Shown piece after piece: positions 1 to 6,697 of a DNA stretch of 7,105 nt. Where the stretch lies: positions 1 through 7,105 of the forward strand of contig JABCYT010000167.1 in NCBI GenBank assembly GCA_013290035.1, written 5' to 3'. Positions within the stretch are counted from its first letter, which is position 1, and the number at the start of each line of letters is the position of its first letter. Position numbers and translations under genes: made by a program. The notes beneath the pieces were generated by a model that did no database searches, was not told where the DNA came from, and worked only from the letters and a program-made list of their open reading frames with translations. The DNA comes from Alphaproteobacteria bacterium. GTDB taxonomy: Bacteria; Pseudomonadota; Alphaproteobacteria; Reyranellales; Reyranellaceae.

Positions 1-119
1 TCCTCAGCACCTCCGCCGCCTCGAGCGCTGCGCCCGCGATCTCCCAGGTGCTGGTCTATGTCGTCATGGCGGGCGTGCTGGTCTGGCGGCCGACCGGCCT
101 GTTCGGGCAACGGAGCTGA
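1..119 (+). CDS. livH: LivH-type branched-chain amino acid ABC permease, 3' end only
   Basis: This is the last 38 codons of a gene that begins outside the window, read in the frame starting at base 3 and ending at TGA 117-119. The peptide has a hydrophobic stretch (QVLVYVVMAGVLVWRPTGLFG) closing with the 'RPxGLFG' ending that is characteristic of LivH and LivM permeases of the hydrophobic amino acid importer family. It would be one of the two inner-membrane subunits that form the channel with LivM. Placement directly before livM, livG and livF supports LivH rather than a second LivM. A GGAG at 112-115 inside its last codons can serve as a ribosome binding site for what follows. Function is inferred from the tail and from context; most of the protein is not visible. 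Confidence 0.8.
   Translation, partial: LSTSAASSAAPAISQVLVYVVMAGVLVWRPTGLFGQRS
112..115 (+). promoter_or_regulatory. Shine-Dalgarno sequence for the ATG at 123
   Basis: GGAG lies seven bases before the ATG at 123-125, an ideal spacing. The livM ATG at 209 has only GGAAG at 203-207, one base away, which is too close to work normally. The best initiation signal at this junction therefore belongs to a 29-codon frame that runs through the palindrome, not to livM itself. Confidence 0.4.
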
Positions 120-122
120 GGC

Positions 123-212
123 ATGGCGCGACATTCATGCTCATTCGGACCGCGGGCGTCCCGCCCGCTCATGATCATGAGCGGGCGGGACGCCCGCGGT
201 CCGGAAGAATGA
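123..212 (+). other. Possible 29-codon leader frame crossing the palindrome and overlapping the livM start
   Basis: An open frame from ATG 123 runs through the whole palindrome and stops at TGA 210-212, so its stop overlaps the livM ATG (209-211) as ATGA. It has a well-spaced GGAG upstream. The peptide (MARHSCSFGPRASRPLMIMS then GRDARGPEE) is simply the translated repeat and looks like no protein family, so I do not propose a functional product. The likely use, if any, is to carry ribosomes through the hairpin and let them restart on livM. It could equally be an accident of an open frame in GC-rich repeat DNA. Confidence 0.3.
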
Positions 213-215
213 GCA
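138..215 (+). repeat. Large palindromic intergenic repeat between livH and livM
   Basis: Bases 147-174 and 175-202 are perfect reverse complements, giving a 56-bp palindrome with no spacer (centre TCATGATCATGA). Outer arms TGCTCATTC (138-146) and GAATGAGCA (207-215) extend it, with four unpaired bases (GGAA, 203-206) on the right side only. The right outer arm contains the livM start codon. The core resembles a dispersed GC-rich hairpin family that often appears in databases as spurious peptides of the type 'AGxPPA...RAGRPRSG'; that family link is from memory. In RNA it would form a very stable stem that partly hides the livM start. Confidence 0.85.
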
Positions 216-1186
216 GCTTGCTCGCCTCGCTGCGCACGCCGCGTGGTCTGCTAACCGCCGTGCTGCTGCTGGCGCTCGCCATCCTGCCCCTGCTGACGCA
301 GGCCTTCGACCAGCGCTATCTGCTGTCGATCGGCACGCGCATCGTCATCTGGGCGATCGCCGCCATCAGCCTCAACATGATCCTGGGCTATGGCGGGCTG
401 GTGAGCTTCGGCCATGCCATGTTCTTCGGCATCGGCGGCTATGCCGTGGGCATCCTGGCGCATCACGGCATGGCCAGCGGCTGGATCCAGTGGCCGGCCG
501 GCATCGCGGCCGCCGCCTTGTGGGCCGCCCTGATCGGCGCGCTGTCGCTGCGCACGCGCGGCCTCTATTTCATCATGATCACCTTGGCCTTCGCCCAGCT
601 CGTCTACTATCTGGGGGCGGGCCTCGAAGCCTATGGCGGCGACGACGGCCTCAACATCAGCCGCAGCCGCTTCGCCGGCCTTTTGGACCTGCGCGACAAG
701 GCGTCGTTCTACTGGCTGTGCTTCGCGCTGCTCTGCGGCACCCTGTGGTTCTGCAGCCGCTTCGCCCATTCGCGCTTCGGCCTGGTGATTCGCGGCGCCA
801 AGTCGAACGATCTCCGCATGACGGCGCTCGGCTTCCCGGTGTTCCGCTACCGGCTGGCGGCGTTCATCCTGTCCGGGGCCTTCGGCGGCTTGGCCGGCAT
901 CCTGCTGGCCAACGAGGGCGCCTATATTTCGCCCGCCATGATGTCGTGGGTGAAATCGGGCGACCTCATCGTCATCGTCGTGCTGGGCGGCATGGGCACC
1001 CTGTTCGGCCCGCTCTACGGCGCCATCGCCTTCTTCGCACTGGAGGAATCGCTGCCGCCGCTGCTCGATCTCGGCCGCAGGGGTTGGGGCGAATACTGGC
1101 AGATCGCGTTCGGGCCGATGCTGGTGCTGGTCGCGCTCTATGCCAGGGGCGGCATCGATTCGTTGTTCGGGCGACGTCATGACTGA
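209..1186 (+). CDS. livM: LivM-type branched-chain amino acid ABC permease
   Basis: A 325-residue inner-membrane permease of the hydrophobic amino acid importer family that forms the channel with LivH and moves branched-chain amino acids or related amides into the cell. Visible family marks are GYGGLVSFGHAMFFGIGGY (residues 60-78), RTRGLYFIMITLAFAQ (115-130), GGDDGL (143-148), the cytoplasmic ATPase-contact segment around RGAKSNDLRMTALGF (195-209), and GGMGTLFGPLYGA (260-272). Hydrophobic segments cover most of the chain. I chose ATG 209 because residues before it would be encoded by the palindromic repeat; an in-frame ATG at 137 would add 24 repeat-derived residues and lacks a binding site. 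ATG 209 has no properly spaced Shine-Dalgarno and may be reached by coupling from the leader frame. The stop overlaps livG by eight bases. Confidence 0.93.
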   Translation: MSSLLASLRTPRGLLTAVLLLALAILPLLTQAFDQRYLLSIGTRIVIWAIAAISLNMILGYGGLVSFGHAMFFGIGGYAVGILAHHGMASGWIQWPAGIAAAALWAALIGALSLRTRGLYFIMITLAFAQLVYYLGAGLEAYGGDDGLNISRSRFAGLLDLRDKASFYWLCFALLCGTLWFCSRFAHSRFGLVIRGAKSNDLRMTALGFPVFRYRLAAFILSGAFGGLAGILLANEGAYISPAMMSWVKSGDLIVIVVLGGMGTLFGPLYGAIAFFALEESLPPLLDLGRRGWGEYWQIAFGPMLVLVALYARGGIDSLFGRRHD

Positions 1187-1946
1187 GCCGCTGCTCTCGA
1201 CCGACCGCCTGATCAAGCGCTTCGGCGGTCTTCTGGCCACCGATGCCGTCTCGATCGACGTCCGACCGGGCGAGATCCATGCCCTGATCGGCCCCAACGG
1301 CGCGGGCAAGACCACGCTGGTGAGCCAGCTCACCGGCAACCTCCGGCCGGATTCCGGCACCATCCATTTCGCCGGCCGCGACGTCACGCACCTGCCCGCG
1401 CATGCCCGGGTGCGCCTGGGGCTGGCGCGTTCCTTCCAGATCACCGCGGTGCTGCGCGAGTTCACCGCCCTCGACAACGTGGCGCTGGCCGTGCAGGCGC
1501 ATGCCGGCCATTCCTTCCGCTTCCTGGCCGACGCCCGCCGCGACGAGAGCCTGCGCCGGCCGGCGCGGCAGGGCTTGGCCGCGGTGGGCCTCGCGGCGCG
1601 CGCCGACATGGCTGCCGCCGCGCTCAGCCACGGCGAGCAGCGCCAGCTCGAGATCGCCATGGCGCTGGCCGGCGATCCCTGCCTGCTGCTGCTCGACGAG
1701 CCGATGGCCGGCATGGGCGCCGAGGAAAGCCAGCGCATGATCGGATTCCTGCGCGCGCTCAGGGGCAAGCGCGCCATGCTGCTGATCGAGCACGACATGG
1801 ACGCCGTTTTCCAGCTCGCCGACCGCATCACCGTGCTGGTCTATGGCCGCGCCATCGCCAGCGGCACGCCCGAGGAGATCCGCGCCAATCCCGATGTGCG
1901 CCAGGCCTATTTGGGCGACGACTTTACCAGCGCGAAGAATTCATGA
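1179..1946 (+). CDS. livG: LivG-type branched-chain amino acid ABC ATPase
   Basis: A 255-residue cytoplasmic ABC ATPase, one of the two that drive the LIV importer. All nucleotide-binding motifs are intact: Walker A GPNGAGKTT (residues 38-46), Q-loop Gln87 (SFQI), signature LSHGE (149-153), Walker B LLLLDEP (169-175) and H-loop His205 (IEHDMD). LivG is recognised by the 'GLARSFQ' segment and the 'IEHDM' H-loop, which LivF lacks, and by ending near 'AYLG'. ATG 1179 lies inside the last codons of livM (eight-base overlap), indicating translational coupling; an upstream in-frame ATG at 1140 would add 13 residues inside livM and is less likely. The final residues (DDFTSAKNS) run to the GAAGAATTC direct repeat, and the last codon and stop extend past it, so the natural end of the protein may have been altered by the intergenic element. 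Confidence 0.95.
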   Translation: MTEPLLSTDRLIKRFGGLLATDAVSIDVRPGEIHALIGPNGAGKTTLVSQLTGNLRPDSGTIHFAGRDVTHLPAHARVRLGLARSFQITAVLREFTALDNVALAVQAHAGHSFRFLADARRDESLRRPARQGLAAVGLAARADMAAAALSHGEQRQLEIAMALAGDPCLLLLDEPMAGMGAEESQRMIGFLRALRGKRAMLLIEHDMDAVFQLADRITVLVYGRAIASGTPEEIRANPDVRQAYLGDDFTSAKNS

Positions 1947-1990
1947 TCGGCTCATGACCCAGCGCCAAATCGTGCTTTCCCCCTCCTGTA

Positions 1991-2015
1991 TCCTCCCCCG
2001 TAAGACGGGGGAGGA
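1991..2015 (+). repeat. Hairpin repeat overlapping the livF ribosome binding site
   Basis: TCCTCCCCCGT (1991-2001) and ACGGGGGAGGA (2005-2015) pair perfectly over 11 base pairs around a three-base AAG loop. It resembles the CCTCCCCCG...CGGGGGAGG intergenic repeats common in alphaproteobacteria (recalled, not searched). The right arm runs into the purine-rich livF ribosome binding region, so folding could mask part of it. No T run follows, so it is not a typical terminator. Confidence 0.75.
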
Positions 2016-2020
2016 GGAAG
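2012..2020 (+). promoter_or_regulatory. livF ribosome binding site, partly sequestered
   Basis: AGGAGGAAG ends seven bases before the livF ATG at 2028 and is the strongest Shine-Dalgarno in the window. AGGAG lies in the right arm of the hairpin, while GGAAG (2016-2020) stays free. A second complementary tract, CCTCCT at 1982-1987, could also pair with AGGAGG (2012-2017). Access may therefore depend on ribosomes passing or restarting upstream. Confidence 0.6.
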
Positions 2021-2027
2021 AATTCTG

Positions 2028-2729
<702 letters not shown>

Positions 2730-2736
2730 CCTCGCC

Positions 2737-2740
2737 GGAG
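2737..2740 (+). promoter_or_regulatory. potF ribosome binding site that decides the start
   Basis: GGAG lies six bases before ATG 2747 but directly against the in-frame TTG at 2741, so the ATG is favoured as the potF start. There is no room for a typical promoter in the 17-base livF-potF gap. Confidence 0.6.
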
Positions 2741-2746
2741 TTGCCG

Positions 2747-3829
2747 ATGCGTTTGCCCGTCCTCGCCTCTCTCCTTGTCCTGGCCGCGGCGCCCGCGCTC
2801 GGCCAGGGCCAGGTCAATGTCTACAACTGGTCGGACTATATCGCCGAATCAGAGCTCAAGAATTTCAAGAAGGACACCGGCATCGAGGTCAACTACACGA
2901 CCTACGATTCCAACGAGATCCTCGATGCCAAGCTCAAGACCGGCCGTTCGGGCTACGACGTCGTGGTGCCGACCGCCTCGCCGTTCTTCGTGCGCCAGCT
3001 CGCCGCCGGCCTGTTCCTGGCGCTCGACAAGGCCAAGCTCCAGAATTTGGGCAACCTCGACCCCGACATCATGGCGGCGCTCGCCAAGTACGATCCCGGC
3101 AACGCCCATGCCATTCCCTGGATGTGGGGCACAACCGGCATCGGCTACAACGTCGCGGCAATCAGGAAGCGCATGCCCGATGCGCCGGTCGATTCGCTGA
3201 AGATGGTGTTCGATCCCGCCGTCGTCGCCAGGTTCAAGGATTGCGGCGTCATGATGCTCGACAGCGCCACCGACGTCCTGCCGGCGGCGCTGAACTATCT
3301 CGGCCTCGATCCCGATTCCAAGAAGCCCGAGGACCTCGCCAAGGCAGCCGACGTCGTGAAGGCGGTGCGGCCCTTCATCCGCAAGTTCCATTCCTCGGAG
3401 TACATCAACGCGCTGGCCGGCGGGAACGTCTGCCTGGTCTTCGGCTATTCCGGCGACATCTTCCAGGCGCGCGACCGCGCCGCCAAGGCCAAGGACAGGC
3501 AGGACATCGCCTATACCATCCCGCGGGAAGGCTCGATGCTGTGGATCGACGTGGCGGCGGTGCCCAAGGATGCGCCCGACCCCGCGCAGGCGCTCCGCTT
3601 CCTCGATTTCATGATGGAGCCCAAGGTCGCCGCCGCGTCGAGCGAGCTCACCGGCTATGCCAACGCCAACAAGGCGGCGACCGCCCTGATGCCCAAGAGC
3701 ATCACGGACAATCCGCTGATCTATCCGCCGGCCGACGTGCGCGCCCGCTTCTACACCATCACCGCCGGCAACGCCGAGCAGGTGCGCGAACGCACGCGGC
3801 TGTGGACCACCATCAAGACGGGCCGATGA
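2747..3829 (+). CDS. potF: Putrescine/polyamine-binding periplasmic protein (PotF/PotD family)
   Basis: A 360-residue secreted substrate-binding protein that captures a polyamine for the PotGHI importer. Residues 1-19 form a Sec signal peptide (hydrophobic LASLLVLAAAP core, likely cut after ALG). Similarity to E. coli PotF is clear throughout by remembered sequence: VYNWSDYI (25-32), YDSNEILDAKL (53-63), WMWGTTGIGYN (125-135), FHSSEYINALAGG (214-226), YANANKAAT (304-312) and IYPPADVRA (325-333). Pocket residues aligned with PotF: W28, S29, D30, Y31, D237, D268 and Y304 are kept, while S85 is Thr76, E185 is Asp176, W244 is Tyr234 and F276 is Trp266. The Trp at the F276 position is PotD-like, so the preferred polyamine may differ from pure putrescine. 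The stop overlaps the signal peptidase start (ATGA). Confidence 0.93.
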   Translation: MRLPVLASLLVLAAAPALGQGQVNVYNWSDYIAESELKNFKKDTGIEVNYTTYDSNEILDAKLKTGRSGYDVVVPTASPFFVRQLAAGLFLALDKAKLQNLGNLDPDIMAALAKYDPGNAHAIPWMWGTTGIGYNVAAIRKRMPDAPVDSLKMVFDPAVVARFKDCGVMMLDSATDVLPAALNYLGLDPDSKKPEDLAKAADVVKAVRPFIRKFHSSEYINALAGGNVCLVFGYSGDIFQARDRAAKAKDRQDIAYTIPREGSMLWIDVAAVPKDAPDPAQALRFLDFMMEPKVAAASSELTGYANANKAATALMPKSITDNPLIYPPADVRARFYTITAGNAEQVRERTRLWTTIKTGR

Positions 3830-4710
3830 GCGACGTCGCCGCCCCGGCGAAAAACGACTGGCTGCGCGCCCTATGGGCGGGCCTTCTGTCCCTGATCCTG
3901 CCCGGCCTCGGGCAGGTCTATGGCGGCGCCTGGCGCCTGGGCGTTGTCCTGTACGTCATTGCCATCGGCATCGACTTTTCGGTGCTCGACCTGACACGGC
4001 TGGTGCCGCCGACGCCGGTTGCCCTGGTGGCCTCCATCGCCGCCGTCGTGCTTTTCCGTCTGGCCGTGGCAATCGATGCCGCCCGCCGCGTCCGTTCACG
4101 ATCGGCGACGGCGCCCAGCCCCTGGTACCGGTCGACCTGGCTGGCGGTTATCGCCATGATCGCGATCGGCGTCGGTCTGCAGTTCGCCCGGCCGGCTGCC
4201 TATTCGCCCGGTTGGCGAAGCTTTTACGTGGCATCCGGCTCCAACATGCCGACGCTGTTGACGACAGACTATGTCATGGTCGACACCCGCCATGCCGGCG
4301 CCGTCCCGGCCTATGGCGACATGATCGTGTTTCGCCATCCGCGCGATCCCAAGGTGGATTACATCAAGCGTGTCGTGGGCCTGCCGGGCGACCGGGTGCA
4401 ACTGCGTGACGGCACGCTGTATGTCAACGACAAGCCCATGCCGCGTGAACCGCAGGACAACGCCTATCGCGAGACGTTGCCCAATGGCCGCTCATACATG
4501 ATCCTCGAAACGCCGCGCAGCAGCTCGGAGAGCAGCGAGGAATTCGAGGTGCCCGCCGGTTTCTTCTTCGCTCTCGGCGACAACCGCGGCAACAGCCTGG
4601 ACAGCCGCCACAAGGAACTCGGCTATGTCCCGATGGCGAACGTCATCGGTCCCGTTCGCACCATCTACTGGACGATGGAGCCGGCGCGTCTCTTGTCGCG
4701 TGTGCAGTAG
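3826..4710 (+). CDS. lepB: Signal peptidase I (S26 family) with N-terminal PGLGQ membrane domain
   Basis: A 294-residue inner-membrane serine protease that removes signal peptides from exported proteins. The catalytic Ser/Lys pair is visible: SGSNMPTLL with Ser139, and DYIKRVVGLPGD with Lys181; box E is GDNRGNSLDSR (251-261), keeping the Ser and Asp equivalents of E. coli S278 and D280. Two usual positions differ: the residue after the catalytic serine is Asn140 (usually Met), and GDNRD is GDNRG. About 120 N-terminal residues hold four hydrophobic segments (roughly 14-33, 37-54, 63-84, 104-121), the first carrying LILPGLGQVYGG, a motif of small TM2-like membrane proteins; an even number of segments puts the protease in the periplasm. 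The start overlaps the potF stop by four bases, so translation is probably coupled. It is likely an accessory paralogue, since the main lepB usually sits near lepA or rnc. The symbol denotes the family only. Confidence 0.9.
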   Translation: MSDVAAPAKNDWLRALWAGLLSLILPGLGQVYGGAWRLGVVLYVIAIGIDFSVLDLTRLVPPTPVALVASIAAVVLFRLAVAIDAARRVRSRSATAPSPWYRSTWLAVIAMIAIGVGLQFARPAAYSPGWRSFYVASGSNMPTLLTTDYVMVDTRHAGAVPAYGDMIVFRHPRDPKVDYIKRVVGLPGDRVQLRDGTLYVNDKPMPREPQDNAYRETLPNGRSYMILETPRSSSESSEEFEVPAGFFFALGDNRGNSLDSRHKELGYVPMANVIGPVRTIYWTMEPARLLSRVQ

Positions 4711-4726
4711 TGCGGCACCTGTGGCG

Positions 4727-5725
4727 ATGAAAGACACGTCGATTGTCCGCATCGAAGGCCTGACCAAGCGCTTCGGCGCCGTCACGGCCGTCGATGGCGT
4801 CGACCTCGTCATCGAACGCGGTGAACTGTTCGCTCTGCTGGGCGGCTCGGGATGCGGCAAGACCACGCTGCTGCGCCTGCTGGCGGGCTTCGAACTGCCC
4901 GACGCCGGCCGCATCGTCATCGACAGCCAGGACATGACCGGCGTGCCGCCGCACCGCCGGCCGGTCAACATGATGTTCCAGTCCTACGCCCTCTTCCCGC
5001 ACATGAACGTGGCGGAGAATGTCGGTTACGGGCTGCGTCGCGAAGGCCTGCCCAAAGCCGAGATCGCCCTGCGCGTCGCCGCGGCGCTCGAGCAGGTGCG
5101 GCTGTCGGACTATGCCGCGCGACGTCCGGCGCAGCTCTCGGGCGGCCAGCGCCAGCGCGTGGCGCTCGCCCGCGCGCTGGTCAAGCGACCCAAGCTGCTG
5201 CTGCTCGACGAGCCGCTGGCCGCCCTCGACCGCAAGCTGCGCGAGGGCACGCGCTTCGAACTGGTGCGCCTGCAGGAGGAGCTCGGCCTCACCTTCATCA
5301 TGGTGACCCACGACCAGGAAGAGGCGATGTCCATGGCGGGCCGGTTGGCGGTCATGGATCTCGGCCGGGTCGTCCAGGTCGGCACGCCGCACGAGGTCTA
5401 CGAGCGGCCGCGCTCGCGTTTCGTCGCGGATTTCATCGGCATCGCCAACATCCTGCCGCTGGGCGACAGCCGCCGCTGGCTGGCGCTGCGGCCGGAGAAG
5501 ATCGCCTTGTGCGCCGCCCGGCCGGACACCGCGCACGCCGTCGCCGGCCGGATCGTCGACGCCGCCTACGAGGGCGATCGCTCGCTCTATCGCGTCGCCG
5601 TCGACGACGGCTCCCTGCTGTCGGTCTCGATCGCCAATGTCGGGCGCACGGCAGAGACGTTCCGGCGCGGCCAAAGCGTGTGGCTGGGCTGGGCCGCCGA
5701 CGCCGGGCACGAGCTGGAGGAATAG
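4727..5725 (+). CDS. potG: Polyamine ABC importer ATPase (PotG/PotA family)
   Basis: A 332-residue cytoplasmic ATPase that powers the polyamine importer. Motifs are intact: Walker A GGSGCGKTT (residues 39-47), Q-loop Gln85 (MMFQSYALFPHM), signature LSGGQRQR (137-144), Walker B LLLLDEPLAALD (157-168) and H-loop His195 (VTHDQEEAM). A C-terminal TOBE-type domain follows: LALRPEKI (252-259) and a segment around YEGDRSLYRV (281-290). It is shorter than E. coli PotG (377), mostly at the two ends. I chose ATG 4727, 16 bases after the lepB stop, because the conserved fold begins soon after (IVRIEGLTKRFG); GTG 4721 is an in-frame alternative, and neither has a good Shine-Dalgarno. It is named PotG from the gene order and the PotH/PotI identity of its partners; PotA is the alternative name. 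A large hairpin repeat follows its stop. Confidence 0.92.
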   Translation: MKDTSIVRIEGLTKRFGAVTAVDGVDLVIERGELFALLGGSGCGKTTLLRLLAGFELPDAGRIVIDSQDMTGVPPHRRPVNMMFQSYALFPHMNVAENVGYGLRREGLPKAEIALRVAAALEQVRLSDYAARRPAQLSGGQRQRVALARALVKRPKLLLLDEPLAALDRKLREGTRFELVRLQEELGLTFIMVTHDQEEAMSMAGRLAVMDLGRVVQVGTPHEVYERPRSRFVADFIGIANILPLGDSRRWLALRPEKIALCAARPDTAHAVAGRIVDAAYEGDRSLYRVAVDDGSLLSVSIANVGRTAETFRRGQSVWLGWAADAGHELEE

Positions 5726-5755
5726 GTGACGCACGGCTCGTTGCCCGATGAAAGC

Positions 5756-5825
5756 TGTCATCCCGAGCGTAAGCGAGGGACCTTTGAGGCCACGCGAAAG
5801 GTCCCTCGCTGCGCTCGGGATGACA
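5756..5825 (+). repeat. Dispersed inverted repeat between potG and potH
   Basis: The left arm 5756-5785 (TGTCATCCCGAGCG... ACCTTT) and right arm 5797-5825 (AAAGGTCCC ... GGGATGACA) are reverse complements over about 28 pairs, with one mismatch/indel region (GTAAG against GCAG) and an 11-base loop (5786-5796). The word TGTCATCCCGAGCG with GCGAGGGACCTTT is a very widespread intergenic repeat, recognised from memory and often mis-translated as 'VIPSVSEGP...RSLAALGM'. It enlarges a junction in an otherwise tightly packed operon to 135 bases. Confidence 0.88.
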
Positions 5826-5835
5826 TCGTCTTTTT
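5756..5835 (+). terminator. Possible intrinsic terminator or attenuator before potH
   Basis: The inverted repeat is followed after about three bases by TCTTTTT (5829-5835). A strong stem plus U tract resembles a Rho-independent terminator, but the stem is far longer than usual, the U tract is short and not directly abutting, and termination here would cut the permease genes off from the rest of the operon. Partial attenuation, RNase processing or 3'-end stabilisation of the potG message are alternatives. Confidence 0.3.
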
Positions 5836-5860
5836 AATCAGCGTTGGTGCGACCTAGACC

Positions 5861-6697
5861 ATGCGCTTCGTCATCGCTCTGCCCTTCGTCTGGCTCGTCG
5901 TCTTCTTCCTGCTGCCGTTCGCGCTGGTGCTGGCGATCGCCTTCGGCACCAACGCGCCCGATTCGGCGCCGCCGGTCGCGCTGGGCGTCAGCCTTCAGAA
6001 CTTCACGCTGCTTTTCACCGACGATCTCTACGTCGCGGCCTGGCTGTCCTCGCTCCGCATCGCCGCCACCGCGACCGTGGTCTGCCTGCTGCTGGGCTAT
6101 CCCATGGCCTACGCCATCGCGCGCGCCGACCCGCGGCGGCGGCCGCTGCTGCTGATGCTGGTCATCCTGCCGTTCTGGACGTCGTTCCTGATCCGCGTCT
6201 ACGCCTGGATGGGGCTTCTGGCCGAGAACGGCATCCTCAATCAGTTCCTGCGTTGGACCGGCCTGGCGTCCGATCCCGGCACGATCCTGGGCACCGAATG
6301 GGCGGTGCAGCTGGGCATCGTCTACGCCTACCTGCCCTTCATGGTGCTGCCGCTCTACGCTTCCCTGGAGAAGCTCGACACCAGCCTGCTCGAGGCGGCG
6401 GCCGACCTCGGCGCAAAACCGTTCGCCGCCTTCCTCACCGTCACCCTGCCGCTGTCGCTGCCCGGCATCGTGGCGGGCTGCCTGCTGGTGTTCATCCCGG
6501 CGGTCGGCGAGTTCGTGATCCCCGACCTTCTGGGCGGCACCGACACGCTGATGATCGGCAAGGTGCTGTGGGACGAGTTCTTCACCAACGCCGACTGGCC
6601 GCTCGCCTCGGCGGTGGCGATCTGCCTGCTGGTGCTGCTGGTCGGGCCGATCGCGCTCTTCCAGCGCCAGCAGGCGAAAAGCCTGGAGCGTCGCTGA
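5861..6697 (+). CDS. potH: Putrescine/polyamine ABC permease PotH
   Basis: A 278-residue inner-membrane permease that pairs with PotI. Its match to E. coli PotH (from memory) is strong and distinguishes it from PotB: VIALPFVWLVVFFLLPF (residues 4-20), LLGYPMAYAIA (77-87), VILPFWTSFLIRVYAWMGLL (101-120), VYAYLPFMVLPLY (154-166) and FIPAVGEFVIPDLLGG (211-226). The cytoplasmic ATPase-contact EAA loop is EAAADLG...LP (178-201). The start cannot lie further upstream because an in-frame TAG (5855-5857) stands one codon before ATG 5861. No Shine-Dalgarno is visible. E. coli PotH carries about 30 extra N-terminal cytoplasmic residues that are absent here, next to the repeat element. The stop shares one base with the potI start (TGATG). 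Confidence 0.93.
   Translation: MRFVIALPFVWLVVFFLLPFALVLAIAFGTNAPDSAPPVALGVSLQNFTLLFTDDLYVAAWLSSLRIAATATVVCLLLGYPMAYAIARADPRRRPLLLMLVILPFWTSFLIRVYAWMGLLAENGILNQFLRWTGLASDPGTILGTEWAVQLGIVYAYLPFMVLPLYASLEKLDTSLLEAAADLGAKPFAAFLTVTLPLSLPGIVAGCLLVFIPAVGEFVIPDLLGGTDTLMIGKVLWDEFFTNADWPLASAVAICLLVLLVGPIALFQRQQAKSLERR

Larger units (their letters stand above)
1934..2025 (+). repeat. Direct repeats GAAGAATTC bounding the livG-livF spacer
   Basis: The nine-base word GAAGAATTC occurs at 1934-1942 (in the last codons of livG) and again at 2017-2025 (just before livF). The match stops exactly at both ends. The 74 bases between (1943-2016) contain the livG stop and a hairpin. The pattern is what a nine-base target duplication around a small inserted element would look like, but the ends of the interior show no terminal inverted repeats, so insertion is an inference and chance is possible. 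Confidence 0.45.

Noticed and set aside
137..208. ATG 137 as the livM start
   Set aside because: It would add 24 residues encoded by the palindrome, with no ribosome binding site. It stays open in frame, so it cannot be fully excluded.
1140..1178. ATG 1140 as the livG start
   Set aside because: It would add 13 residues inside livM with no homology to LivG; ATG 1179 gives the usual N-terminus and length.
251..1831. A 526-codon open frame on the minus strand across livM and livG, plus other long minus-strand frames over livF, potF and potG
   Set aside because: These lie opposite genes with complete family motifs; their products are low-complexity, rich in Arg, Ala and Gln, and show no recognisable domain. 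Long antisense frames are expected at this GC content.
2741..2746. TTG 2741 as the potF start
   Set aside because: The GGAG at 2737-2740 would directly abut it, while ATG 2747 has correct spacing and gives a normal signal peptide.
5748..5837. A 29-codon frame (MKAVIPSVSEGP...) inside the potG-potH repeat as a small gene
   Set aside because: It is the translated dispersed repeat, a familiar artefact, with no Shine-Dalgarno and no overlap with potH.
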